Shown here: in pieces, positions 34,843 through 42,994 of the stretch
How positions within the stretch are numbered: position 1 is the stretch's first letter
Layout of the letters: the number at the start of each line of letters is the position of its first letter
Assembly: GCA_028715625.1 (NCBI GenBank)
Contig: JAQURL010000006.1
Span: forward strand, 1-61,031
From: Candidatus Margulisiibacteriota bacterium
GTDB lineage: Bacteria; Margulisbacteria; Riflemargulisbacteria; GWF2-35-9
Reading direction: 5' to 3'
DNA length: 61,031 nt
Program-made: the position numbers and the translations under genes
The notes under the pieces: generated by a model
Databases searched by the model: none
Told to the model about the DNA's origin: nothing
What the model saw: the letters and a program-made list of their open reading frames with translations, nothing else

Positions 34843-36279
34843 CTAACCATTAATTATCTGGTTTAATTCACTTATGGCGTTATTCAAATGTTCCGCCTGC
34901 GCGCTTAACTCCTGCGCTGTAGCGGCAGTTTCTTCCGCACTGGCAGATGTTGTCTGAGTTACCTTGCTTATCTCCAAAATAGATTCATCAACCTGATTAA
35001 TACTATTGGACTGATCATTATTAGCTTTTACCAATTCTTTAATTGTTTCTGTTATCTCCTGCACACCTCCCACGATTTTATTCAATTTTATTCCTACATC
35101 ATCTGCAACCTGCACACCGTTTTTTGTATGTTTTTTAGCACTTTCCAGAAGACTGGCAGTGCTTTTTGCGGCTTCAGCACTACGCTGTGCCAGATTTCTC
35201 ACCTCTTCAGCAACCACCGAAAATCCTTTACCGGCCTCTCCGGCTCTGGCTGCTTCTACCGCCGCGTTCAATGCCAATAAATTGGTCTGAAAAGCTATAT
35301 CATCTATGGTTTTTAATATTTTGGCTGTTTGATTGGATGATTCGTCAATAAGCTTCATAGACTCAGACATATTGCTCATAGAGTGAGTGCTGCTTATTGC
35401 TTCAGATTTTAATAAATCAATTTTAAAATCCGTGGCATTAGCATTTTCAACTGTACGTTTTGTCCCGTTAGAAATTTCCTGTATCATTGTTGATGATTGT
35501 TCAACTGATGCAGCCTGTTGTGTAGCTCCTTCTGCCAATTTTTGGCTTGCCTGATTGATCTGTTTAGCCGCTGATGATACATGCATTGCCGTTTCTGCTA
35601 ACTGTTGGACAATTTTTATAACCGGCTTAACAATCATATCCGGCAGTAATAAACTGCTAATACCAATTAACAGTAGTGAGATAACGGCGCATATAAACAA
35701 GAATGCATTACTGGTTTTTATAATTATATTCGCTGCTTTTTCGTCTTGTATATTTCTTTCGGAAGCCAGTTGTACAACCTTATCGATTGTTTGTCGCTGC
35801 TGTAAATAAATACTGTAAATTTGCGGAAGTAAATTTTCCATAACTTTACGATCGTCTTTGAGTGCCGCAGGTATATATTCATTGCCAACCAAAGCATAGA
35901 ATTTTTTTGCATAGGTGCTGGCGTCCCCAATAATTAACCGTTTTATTTCACTATCAGCCAAATCTTTTTGCCAAAACAACAGTCTGTTATTATAATCTTT
36001 TTCTAAAGATTTTAATTTTTCAGTTAATGATTCTAATTCATTTTTATCCAACGCAACATAAATTTGTAAAACTACCAAATAAGATTCAATGATATATTCC
36101 GGAGGGGGTAAAATATCAGCAATAAGGTCTTTGCCCTGTACAATTTGTTTATATAAAGGGCCATTTACCTTAACCTTACTGATCGTGGACAAAGCGCCTA
36201 TAATAAAGAAAACGAACAATAATCCTATGGTTAGGTAAGTAAACAACAATTTTTTCTTTAAACCCAATTGTATAAGCAT
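34843..36279 (-). CDS. Methyl-accepting chemotaxis protein
   Basis: A 478-residue chemoreceptor. TM1 (about 10-30) and TM2 (about 190-213) flank a periplasmic helical sensor of about 160 residues, like a four-helix bundle. A short or degenerate HAMP ([16 protein letters not shown]) leads into the methyl-accepting helices and the invariant hairpin tip [21 protein letters not shown]. It relays ligand signals to CheA/CheW at the inner membrane. It has an AAAGGGAGG Shine-Dalgarno. No other chemotaxis or flagellar genes are in the window. The ligand is unknown. Confidence 0.93.
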   Translation of the reverse strand: MLIQLGLKKKLLFTYLTIGLLFVFFIIGALSTISKVKVNGPLYKQIVQGKDLIADILPPPEYIIESYLVVLQIYVALDKNELESLTEKLKSLEKDYNNRLLFWQKDLADSEIKRLIIGDASTYAKKFYALVGNEYIPAALKDDRKVMENLLPQIYSIYLQQRQTIDKVVQLASERNIQDEKAANIIIKTSNAFLFICAVISLLLIGISSLLLPDMIVKPVIKIVQQLAETAMHVSSAAKQINQASQKLAEGATQQAASVEQSSTMIQEISNGTKRTVENANATDFKIDLLKSEAISSTHSMSNMSESMKLIDESSNQTAKILKTIDDIAFQTNLLALNAAVEAARAGEAGKGFSVVAEEVRNLAQRSAEAAKSTASLLESAKKHTKNGVQVADDVGIKLNKIVGGVQEITETIKELVKANNDQSNSINQVDESILEISKVTQTTSASAEETAATAQELSAQAEHLNNAISELNQIING

Positions 36280-36478
36280 TATTGCCTCCCTTTATCAGGT
36301 AATAATCAAATAATAGCTCCGGGATATATTAATTGTCTACATAATTACGTAAATTTACCACATTTTTTGCAGGTATTTCGTTACAATTTTTTGGATAATG
36401 ACTAATTATCAACTAAATTATGTCAATATTACGTTTTTACCGAAAACAGCATACAACCTTCTGCCCTTTTATTTTCCA

Positions 36479-36505
36479 GCAATTTTTGCGCACATTGAAC
36501 GATAA
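36479..36505 (+). promoter_or_regulatory. Sigma-28-like promoter of the GT9 pair
   Basis: GCAA (36479-36482), 15 nt, AACGATAA (36498-36505), then a leader of about 10 nt to the ATG at 36523. Same spacing as the other members of the set. Confidence 0.5.
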
Positions 36506-36522
36506 ATTAATTGGGTAAAACT

Positions 36523-37755
36523 ATGCAAAAAAAAATAATTTCTGATGGCATTGCCCAAAGTTACATCAAGGTCCACCGCAACCTTGATTTCCTTTATTCT
36601 TCCATACCGCGCATATCCAGAAACCAGTTAAACGCCGAACTAAAAAATATTTATCAACAAGCAAAAAACGTGGGTATTTATTTTGATCAGCAGGCTGAAA
36701 TAAAAATCGGGGAAGTAATCGTTAAGTTTCTTCCCCTGATAAACTTTCTGCAGCAACAGCAAAAAAAGGTTTTTGTTGTGGAACCTTCACATATTTATTT
36801 AACCGAGCTAGCCGAAGCATGCAAAGATGTAACCCTAATTAATACTAATAAAAGACTGGCGGAAAAAATAGATTTGCTTTTATCCATGAGCGTATATCCA
36901 TGCGGCATGACAAAAGAATACAGCAAACTACTGCCATCACAAAAAATAATAGATATCAGGCATTTGGCCAGAAATGTAGGAGAACTTTGGCCGAATCACG
37001 CAAGCCAGACCTATATTTATTTATTAAGCGGACTGGCCGGCATCAAATATTTTCCTGTTTTGCCCGCCGAACTTGAAATAACTGTTAAGGACCTTTTATC
37101 GGCTAAACAAAAGCTGCATGATACTTTGATGAAAAAACCGAAGTTTTTTCAGGACACATATAAAAAATGGAAGAATTCCACAAATTTTATTTTTAATCCC
37201 GGCGTTGGTGTAACCAATAAGGTCCATTATCAGCAGTTGCGCCAGTGGCATAAAAATAATTTTATCGAGCTGGGCAAAATGCTGCTGGATAACTATCCCG
37301 GCTCCAATGTTTTTATTTACAAAAGAATAGAAAGCGAAGCCATTGCTGATGATATATATAAAACACTGCATAAATACTTCACCGGACGAACCTATATATT
37401 TATGCGCCATCCTTTTCGTCAGTCAATTAATATGCCGGAGCTGATTGCGCTGATGAAAGATATAATAAACGTGGCTATAAGCCCGGATACCAGCTTTATG
37501 CACCTGTCCGCTGCCGGCAATATTCCAACAATCGGAATATTCGGACCAACTGACGTACGGCAATGGGGCGCGCTCAGCTCTGATCCGAAGAATGTACTGC
37601 TAATTGAAAATAACAGCTGCAACAGCAAAAGTGTGAATGCCGACGAGGCTATCTGTCTGCGTTACGGCTGTGAAAAATCCTGTATTGATGAAATAAGTCC
37701 GCAAGCAATATTTAACGCTTTGCCATATTTTTTAAAAAGGAACAACGATGATTAA
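36523..37755 (+). CDS. GT9 (heptosyltransferase-like) glycosyltransferase 1
   Basis: About 410 residues with a GT-B-like fold. The C-terminal signature SPDTSFMHLSAAGNIPTIG followed by FGPT is that of family 9 glycosyltransferases, which add ADP-heptose or similar sugars to lipopolysaccharide. The N-terminal half is diverged from true WaaC/WaaF. Start chosen at ATG 36523 (MQKKIISDG); an in-frame TTG at 36511 would fall at the transcription start. It overlaps the next, paralogous gene by 8 nt. Expression from a sigma-28-like promoter would suggest a role other than core LPS synthesis. Confidence 0.78.
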   Translation: MQKKIISDGIAQSYIKVHRNLDFLYSSIPRISRNQLNAELKNIYQQAKNVGIYFDQQAEIKIGEVIVKFLPLINFLQQQQKKVFVVEPSHIYLTELAEACKDVTLINTNKRLAEKIDLLLSMSVYPCGMTKEYSKLLPSQKIIDIRHLARNVGELWPNHASQTYIYLLSGLAGIKYFPVLPAELEITVKDLLSAKQKLHDTLMKKPKFFQDTYKKWKNSTNFIFNPGVGVTNKVHYQQLRQWHKNNFIELGKMLLDNYPGSNVFIYKRIESEAIADDIYKTLHKYFTGRTYIFMRHPFRQSINMPELIALMKDIINVAISPDTSFMHLSAAGNIPTIGIFGPTDVRQWGALSSDPKNVLLIENNSCNSKSVNADEAICLRYGCEKSCIDEISPQAIFNALPYFLKRNNDD

Positions 37756-39037
37756 ACAAAAAATTGTCAGTATAAATATACAAATGTTCAAAAATTCTTC
37801 TTTTCTGCAGGATGTTCCGCCAGTGGAATTTGAACATCAGGTACCGCGCTGCGACAAAATGATATTTAATCAGGCGGAAAATATCGGAGTTGTTTATGAT
37901 TATGACAATTTCATGAAACTGGGAGAGTTTATTTTAAAATTCATGACAGTGCTCAGTTTTTTGAAAAACCATAACAAACAGCTGTATTTTTTTCCGATGA
38001 AGCACGATTATCTGCTGGACATTATCAGCAGGGACCCGGACATAAAAATTATTCAGGAACAGGAAGCCAAAAGTAAAGTACAAATGCTGCTGCATTTTGA
38101 TTTGCCCCTGGGTTTTGCTCGACAATATGTGGCGAAAACTTTCCCCAACACAAATATTATCAACTTAAATAACACGTACTTTAATACCTTAATGAAAGTA
38201 TGGAATAATGGTAAAAACACAACTCGCAGCCATATTACTCATCAAGGGACTTATACACATGTTTCGCAGACTGATATTCATAAACTTTTCCATCTGGCAG
38301 GAGAGGATTATAAGTTGACCTTACCAGACGAACTGAAAACCATTCAAGCAGATCTTGATATAGCGCTTTTCAAACTTAGTGAACAAATAAAAATCTACAA
38401 TTCACATTTTTCTATCAAACATGAAAACTGGCAGAAAAATACCAACTTCCTTTTTAACACCAGCGTAGGAAGTTCCTTTAAACGCAGTTATCAGGCTTTG
38501 AGACAATGGAACACTGAAAACTTCACAAACCTGGGGTTAAAACTTTTAAGCGATTACAACGAATCAAATATTTTCATCTATAAATTTGAAGAAAATGACC
38601 AGACAGCCGAAGATGTGTATGCGGCACTTTACAAGCATTATCCCGCGCGCATAACAATCATTAAAAATAATTTACCTCATCTGGTTATGAATATCAGGGA
38701 AATTACAGCTCTAATGAAGGATATCATAAACGTGGCAATAACACCTGACACAGGATTCGCGCACCTGTCCGCAGTCGGCAATATTCCCACAATCGGTCTC
38801 TATGGCGCTACTTCTGTGAAGCGCTGGGGGCTGATCGGCCCGGACCCGAGCAAGCTTATCTCCATAGAAAATACAGCCTGTACTTCGAAAAATCCTCTGG
38901 CACTGGAAGAATCCTGCCTGTTTGAAGGCTGCAACAAAGCACAGCCGTGCATTAATGAAATAAAGTCGGATAAAGTGATGGAGGCGGTGGGGGTACTCGT
39001 GAAGCGGGAAGCGGGAAGCGGGAAGCGGGAAGCGTGA
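37748..39037 (+). CDS. GT9-like glycosyltransferase 2, with repeat-derived tail
   Basis: A 429-residue paralogue of the preceding protein. Shared landmarks include the NF(I/L)FN segment, LRQW, ITALMKDIINVAITPDTGFAHLSAVGNIP and the Gly-Pro-type loop (GATSVKRW here), followed by a Cys-rich end (CTSK..CLFEGC). The N-terminus is MIKQKIVSIN. An AAAAGGAAC Shine-Dalgarno lies inside the upstream gene. The last 13 residues (KREAGSGKREA) are encoded by a 7-bp tandem repeat and are probably a recent extension. Confidence 0.75.
   Translation: MIKQKIVSINIQMFKNSSFLQDVPPVEFEHQVPRCDKMIFNQAENIGVVYDYDNFMKLGEFILKFMTVLSFLKNHNKQLYFFPMKHDYLLDIISRDPDIKIIQEQEAKSKVQMLLHFDLPLGFARQYVAKTFPNTNIINLNNTYFNTLMKVWNNGKNTTRSHITHQGTYTHVSQTDIHKLFHLAGEDYKLTLPDELKTIQADLDIALFKLSEQIKIYNSHFSIKHENWQKNTNFLFNTSVGSSFKRSYQALRQWNTENFTNLGLKLLSDYNESNIFIYKFEENDQTAEDVYAALYKHYPARITIIKNNLPHLVMNIREITALMKDIINVAITPDTGFAHLSAVGNIPTIGLYGATSVKRWGLIGPDPSKLISIENTACTSKNPLALEESCLFEGCNKAQPCINEIKSDKVMEAVGVLVKREAGSGKREA
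39001..39035 (+). repeat. 7-bp tandem repeat at the end of the second GT9 gene
   Basis: Unit GAAGCGG repeated four times, then GAAGCGT and degenerate GAA-starting 7-mers further on. It is in frame with the gene end and continues into a purine-rich intergenic stretch. Confidence 0.85.
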
Positions 39038-39151
39038 AAAGTGAATAGTGAAAGGAGGCTCAAGGCTCGGAAGGGCTCGGGGCTCTGGGGAGGTAAGAGA
39101 TAAAGGGGTAAGTTGAATCGTGGAGTCGAGTCATCCTGAGCTTGCTTGCCG

Positions 39152-39169
39152 CGCCGACTTGTCTCGGCG
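39152..39169. terminator. GC-rich hairpin at a convergent junction
   Basis: Stem CGCCGA / TCGGCG with loop CTTGTC, within a GC- and purine-rich region (39038-39287) unlike its surroundings. A TCATCCTGAGCTTG segment precedes it, as in other dispersed elements here. There is no U-tract. Confidence 0.4.
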
Positions 39170-39287
39170 AAGCTTCAGCGAAGACGGAAGCTTTAGCGTA
39201 GGCGGGACAAAGGGTGACGGGAAAATGAAGGGCGAAGGAAGAAGGATGATGCCCTCTAACCCTCAAATCTTCCAATCTTCCAGCCTG

Positions 39288-40592
39288 CTAATCCCCCAGC
39301 ATTTTCAGCAGATAAGGATTGGCAGTGAGCATTTCCAGATGAGTGGCTTCGTCCGGGCGGCGGAAATCACGAGTAATTGTCTTCATCTTTTCCTGAATAA
39401 TTCTAGCGGCTTCTTCCACAGGCTTATCCATAAGCCCCCATTTCTGAAGGGTACGCCAGGTGAGGAAGATGGGAAGGTAGCCGGCTTTGAGAGCGTTAAT
39501 TTCACGATAGTTAAAAGTTTGAAAATTCATTTTTAGTTGTTCCATATCCATTCCCAGCAAGGTATCCAGCTTACTGTATTCATTTGCCGGCATATTCTGC
39601 TTAAGGCCAACCAGCAATTGCCTGAGTTGCTGCAGGTTGCGATCTTTATGCTGTCCGCCAACGGTATCCATGAGCACATTACTGATAGACCGGGCCAGTA
39701 AGTACTGCTGCTGAGCGTCCAATTTTATAGCGAAATTTAATTTTAGCATTTCTGAGACATAAGGTATGCTCCAGACCATTTTTGTTTTATCCATATATTT
39801 TTCAGAGGGCTTTTCATGGAGAGCGGGGTCGATAAGGGTTAGGCCGTAGGGGGAAGTAACTATTGAATCAGCATTTAATCTGGAAATCATTAAAAGGTCA
39901 CCGTATTCTATACTGGTACTACTAGAATTAAAATGATGTCCTTGTTCACGGGCATTGCTCCCATTAACTAACTCCAAAGGATGATTGTGAATCCAAGAAA
40001 AATTATAACCTACATCCTCATTCTCACGTGATTTGATCATTAATAATGGGGTAACTTCAACAGTCAATATATTTGAGCTTTCAGGAATATAAATATATTT
40101 TTTTGTTGCGGTATTTTCTTTTAATAAAGATAAAAGCGCTTTAAAAAGTTCGATTTTATTGAAATCTATAGTTTGAATACTAATATCGGAAATTTTAACA
40201 TCCTTTGCCATTACATACTTTAGATCTTTGCTCTGCAAATCAACTTCAAAATATCGGGAAACTTGTTCCCATTTTAAATCCTTAAAACCACTGTTGATAA
40301 AAACACTCAGGATACGTTCTTTGGAAAAAGATTTATATAACGAAAATATTGTAATTTCCTGTTTATCAGAAAATGTATTATTAACAGATTTTAATTGGGA
40401 TAAACCAAGACTTTTCAGGCTTCTGGTATTTTTAATATAATCTTCCACAACACTCTTTGTCTCAACGGAAATATTTAATGTAAGAAGATTTTTCAACTCA
40501 CTCAGAAAAACATCATCGCTTTGCAGAGTTTGTGCTATTAAAGGTAAGTTCCCGTATTCTTTTATGGAAACTAGTTTATTATGCGCTTTCAT
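39288..40592 (-). CDS. Unknown protein with a JAMM/MPN-like HxHP region
   Basis: A 434-residue protein without signal peptide. Residues 200-250 contain WIHNHP (His202, His204, Pro205), then after a longer spacer SIEYGD (Asp232), then IVTSPYGLTLIDP. This layout recalls JAMM metallopeptidases (HxHP...S..D, followed by a V.(S/T)P.G strand), although the spacer is longer than usual and the catalytic Glu is not certain. JAMM enzymes cleave isopeptide or peptide bonds with zinc. The N-terminus (MKAHNKLVSIKEYG) resembles those of other putative regulon members. It overlaps the upstream zincin-like gene by 14 nt. Confidence 0.5.
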   Translation of the reverse strand: MKAHNKLVSIKEYGNLPLIAQTLQSDDVFLSELKNLLTLNISVETKSVVEDYIKNTRSLKSLGLSQLKSVNNTFSDKQEITIFSLYKSFSKERILSVFINSGFKDLKWEQVSRYFEVDLQSKDLKYVMAKDVKISDISIQTIDFNKIELFKALLSLLKENTATKKYIYIPESSNILTVEVTPLLMIKSRENEDVGYNFSWIHNHPLELVNGSNAREQGHHFNSSSTSIEYGDLLMISRLNADSIVTSPYGLTLIDPALHEKPSEKYMDKTKMVWSIPYVSEMLKLNFAIKLDAQQQYLLARSISNVLMDTVGGQHKDRNLQQLRQLLVGLKQNMPANEYSKLDTLLGMDMEQLKMNFQTFNYREINALKAGYLPIFLTWRTLQKWGLMDKPVEEAARIIQEKMKTITRDFRRPDEATHLEMLTANPYLLKMLGD

Positions 40593-42288
40593 GGCTTAAT
40601 GAAAATCCGACTGCTTTCATTTTATTCAGAACATAGGCCTTGATGTCGTTTTTATATTTTTCATTATCTTCTTTGGTAGCGAAATGCTTCATCATGTCTT
40701 GATACAAATCTGTTTCTTTATTCTGAATAAACTGCATGATGTGATTTAAAGCTGCCGTATCGTTGCCGGCCACCTGGCTAAAAAAGTTAATCCAGAAATT
40801 GCCGGTTTTTTCTTTTTCATCACGAGTTCTTTTTAAAATCAGTTTTTCCGTAACATTCATAAATTTCTTAATACCGTCCTCAATTTCTTTAAAACTCTTG
40901 TTTACACCATTAAACTTGTAGTTCATTGAAGTAATTTCTGTGTGAACTTCAGTAGTTATTTTTCTGTACCAGGAGGATAAAAAATTAAATATGTCTTCGA
41001 AATCCTTGTGCATGGCGATAAAATCTATTTCCTTATTTTCATTCATATACTTTAGAATGATTGAAAACATAATAAAATTGTAAGGATACATGAAGGTTGT
41101 ATCTGTATCCAGAAACCAGGCGTCGCTCATATATATATAAGCCATTTGTTTTGCTTTCAGAACGTTACCTTTTATAATCGCTGTTTCCACCATATTCTTC
41201 ATAGGGCCTCTGATATCATGTTTTACAGGTATCCATTCTGTGAGAACCTCTGTCAAAATTGATAAAATATTTTCTTTATGCATGGAAAGAGCGTTGGCCA
41301 TAAGTATTTCCGTATTATTTATATTACTATCTTCAAAAGCGTCATGGGCCAGTTCATGATAAACCAGGTTTTCCATCATAATCTCAAGAAATATATCCTT
41401 TTTTTCAATAAACTCTTCCTTGGAATTAACATTAAAAGCAGAAGTAACGGCTGTTTTTATGCTTTCGGCGATATTTTCTTCGTCTAGCGCTGACAAGGAT
41501 TCCAATTTGAACATATCATTATCAAACACCGGCAGCCATTTATTATGGAAAACGTATTCGCATACTTCTTTTCTGATCGCAATAGAATTTTTTTCAATAA
41601 CCGCGACAATATAATGAACACTATTGGGTGTACGCATTTCTTCTTTGCTGAAAAAATGGATGAAATATTTTCCGTAATTGATGGTCTTAGCCACGCCAAA
41701 TATGATAGATTTAAAGGAAGTGGAAGCCCCCATCATTATGCGTCTGCCGGAACCAATTATTTCCAATATATTATTTAGATCCTCAGTTTTATTATCGTCA
41801 AAATCCTTATCCAGAACTTTTATCTGAAGATTATTTATAATGTTTTTTAATTGATCTTTATTCAAATCTGCAAGTTTATATAATTTCTGAAGTTTTTCAA
41901 TGACTTCTTCAAATTTTGAGTAATCGTTAAAACTTATTTCTTCACTGACCGGTATATTCAGCACCAGTCTGATGAAACTTAATTTCACCCTATCTTCTCC
42001 GGCCTCTGTCCATTCTCCGGTCCTTTGCATATAAGTGAATTGCGCCGCAGCGTAATATTCTACCTGAGCATATATTTTGGCTTCTACAATTTCCCTGAAT
42101 TTCTGTAATATCGGTTCGGGATTTGCAACATTGGCTTTTTTCAAAACATCAATCAATTTAATTTTTTTGCTTAAAACAGGGGTGCTGAAAATTATTTTGG
42201 AAAATTTCTTGTTATATTGTTTTTCCAAATCGGAAAAACTGACTTTATTGCTTACTTCGATTACGTTGCTACTTTTATTGTGTGACAT
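40579..42288 (-). CDS. Zincin-like (HExxH) protein
   Basis: A 569-residue, mostly helical protein without signal peptide. The HELAH motif (His311, Glu312, His315) lies in a helix ENLVYHELAHDAFED, as expected for a zinc metallopeptidase; the third ligand is not clear. I do not recognise the rest. It follows the Ala-rich gene, separated by a strong hairpin (42310-42339), and overlaps the JAMM-like gene. The two putative peptidases may act together. Confidence 0.6.
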   Translation of the reverse strand: MSHNKSSNVIEVSNKVSFSDLEKQYNKKFSKIIFSTPVLSKKIKLIDVLKKANVANPEPILQKFREIVEAKIYAQVEYYAAAQFTYMQRTGEWTEAGEDRVKLSFIRLVLNIPVSEEISFNDYSKFEEVIEKLQKLYKLADLNKDQLKNIINNLQIKVLDKDFDDNKTEDLNNILEIIGSGRRIMMGASTSFKSIIFGVAKTINYGKYFIHFFSKEEMRTPNSVHYIVAVIEKNSIAIRKEVCEYVFHNKWLPVFDNDMFKLESLSALDEENIAESIKTAVTSAFNVNSKEEFIEKKDIFLEIMMENLVYHELAHDAFEDSNINNTEILMANALSMHKENILSILTEVLTEWIPVKHDIRGPMKNMVETAIIKGNVLKAKQMAYIYMSDAWFLDTDTTFMYPYNFIMFSIILKYMNENKEIDFIAMHKDFEDIFNFLSSWYRKITTEVHTEITSMNYKFNGVNKSFKEIEDGIKKFMNVTEKLILKRTRDEKEKTGNFWINFFSQVAGNDTAALNHIMQFIQNKETDLYQDMMKHFATKEDNEKYKNDIKAYVLNKMKAVGFSLSHESA

Positions 42289-42309
42289 TTTTGAACCCCC
42301 ATTTCTTTG

Positions 42310-42339
42310 TACAGGCCCTTACATTTGCAAGGGCCTGTA
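42310..42339. terminator. Perfect 11-bp hairpin between the Ala-rich and zincin genes
   Basis: Stem TACAGGCCCTT / AAGGGCCTGTA, loop of 8 nt (ACATTTGC). On the minus strand it is not followed by a U-tract, so partial termination or 3'-end protection of the Ala-rich gene mRNA is more likely than full termination. Confidence 0.6.
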
Positions 42340-42351
42340 TTAATTAATAAA

Positions 42352-42831
42352 TTATGGTTTCAAAGCTTCTGCTTTTGAAGCGTCTAAATTTGCTGCTGTG
42401 GCTGCTGCGCTAAACTGAGTTTCGGTTAATTCAAGCGGTTTTAACTGAGCTACTGCTGCTTCTTCAGTTATAGTATTTGCCTGAACTCCTGCTAATACTG
42501 TAGTAGCTTTTACTACATTGTCTTCTTCTGCTCCTGCCAACCCTTTTACTGTTGGGTTAACGATACCACCGGACAAATCTTGTCTTGCTGCTGCTAAAAT
42601 TGTAGCTGGCATTTCAGCGGCTGTTTCTTTACCTGCAGGTATTTCGAGCGCTGCGCCGGTTTTGCCTGCGTTGATCTGTGCTTCTGTTGCGCTTACGTTC
42701 AGCATATCTGCTGCTTTTAACGCGTTTACTCCTGTTAAATCCTGCTGCGCGGCCTGTGCCGGATTTACTTTATCCTGGTCAATGACCACTGTTTGCTGAC
42801 TTTGAGTTGTTACTTGATTTTGTATTTTCAT
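42352..42831 (-). CDS. Small Ala-rich protein of unknown function
   Basis: A 159-residue, low-complexity protein rich in Ala, Thr, Glu and Gln, with almost no aromatic residues. It has weak internal repetition (AQQDL / ARQDL; ALKAADM / LDASKAEAL). No signal peptide or membrane span. It has a strong AAGGAGAATTAAA Shine-Dalgarno, a promoter of its own about 100 nt upstream, and a stable hairpin just downstream; these fit high expression. It could be a secreted or structural partner of the giant neighbour (inference). Confidence 0.6.
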   Translation of the reverse strand: MKIQNQVTTQSQQTVVIDQDKVNPAQAAQQDLTGVNALKAADMLNVSATEAQINAGKTGAALEIPAGKETAAEMPATILAAARQDLSGGIVNPTVKGLAGAEEDNVVKATTVLAGVQANTITEEAAVAQLKPLELTETQFSAAATAANLDASKAEALKP

Positions 42832-42938
42832 TTTAATTCTCCTTATTTATATTGATTTACGAACTATTTTTTTACACTCCAGATATCGTTATTATCTAAC
42901 ACGCCCCTTTCATAATTTAATTTTTTATTTATATTAAG

Positions 42939-42965
42939 ATATCGACGAAAAGATGGTTATGTTGC
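42939..42965 (-). promoter_or_regulatory. Sigma-28-like promoter of the Ala-rich gene
   Basis: On the minus strand: GCAA (42965-42962), 15 nt, GTCGATAT (42946-42939). The last -10 base differs from CGATAA. It lies between the giant gene stop and the Ala-rich gene. Confidence 0.4.
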
Positions 42966-42994
42966 AGAAATTTTAAGCATGATATATCGATTTT

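Noticed and set aside
36280-36320. CCTGATAA upstream of the chemoreceptor as another sigma-28-like site
   Set aside because: The -10 core differs (TGATAA) and the 4-mer at 15-nt spacing is AGCT, so the pattern is not met.
36511-36522. TTG start for the first GT9 gene
   Set aside because: It coincides with the predicted transcription start and has no ribosome site; the ATG at 36523 gives an N-terminus like other proteins in the set.
39001-39060. CRISPR-like array
   Set aside because: The unit is only 7 bp, contiguous and without spacers; it is a simple tandem repeat.
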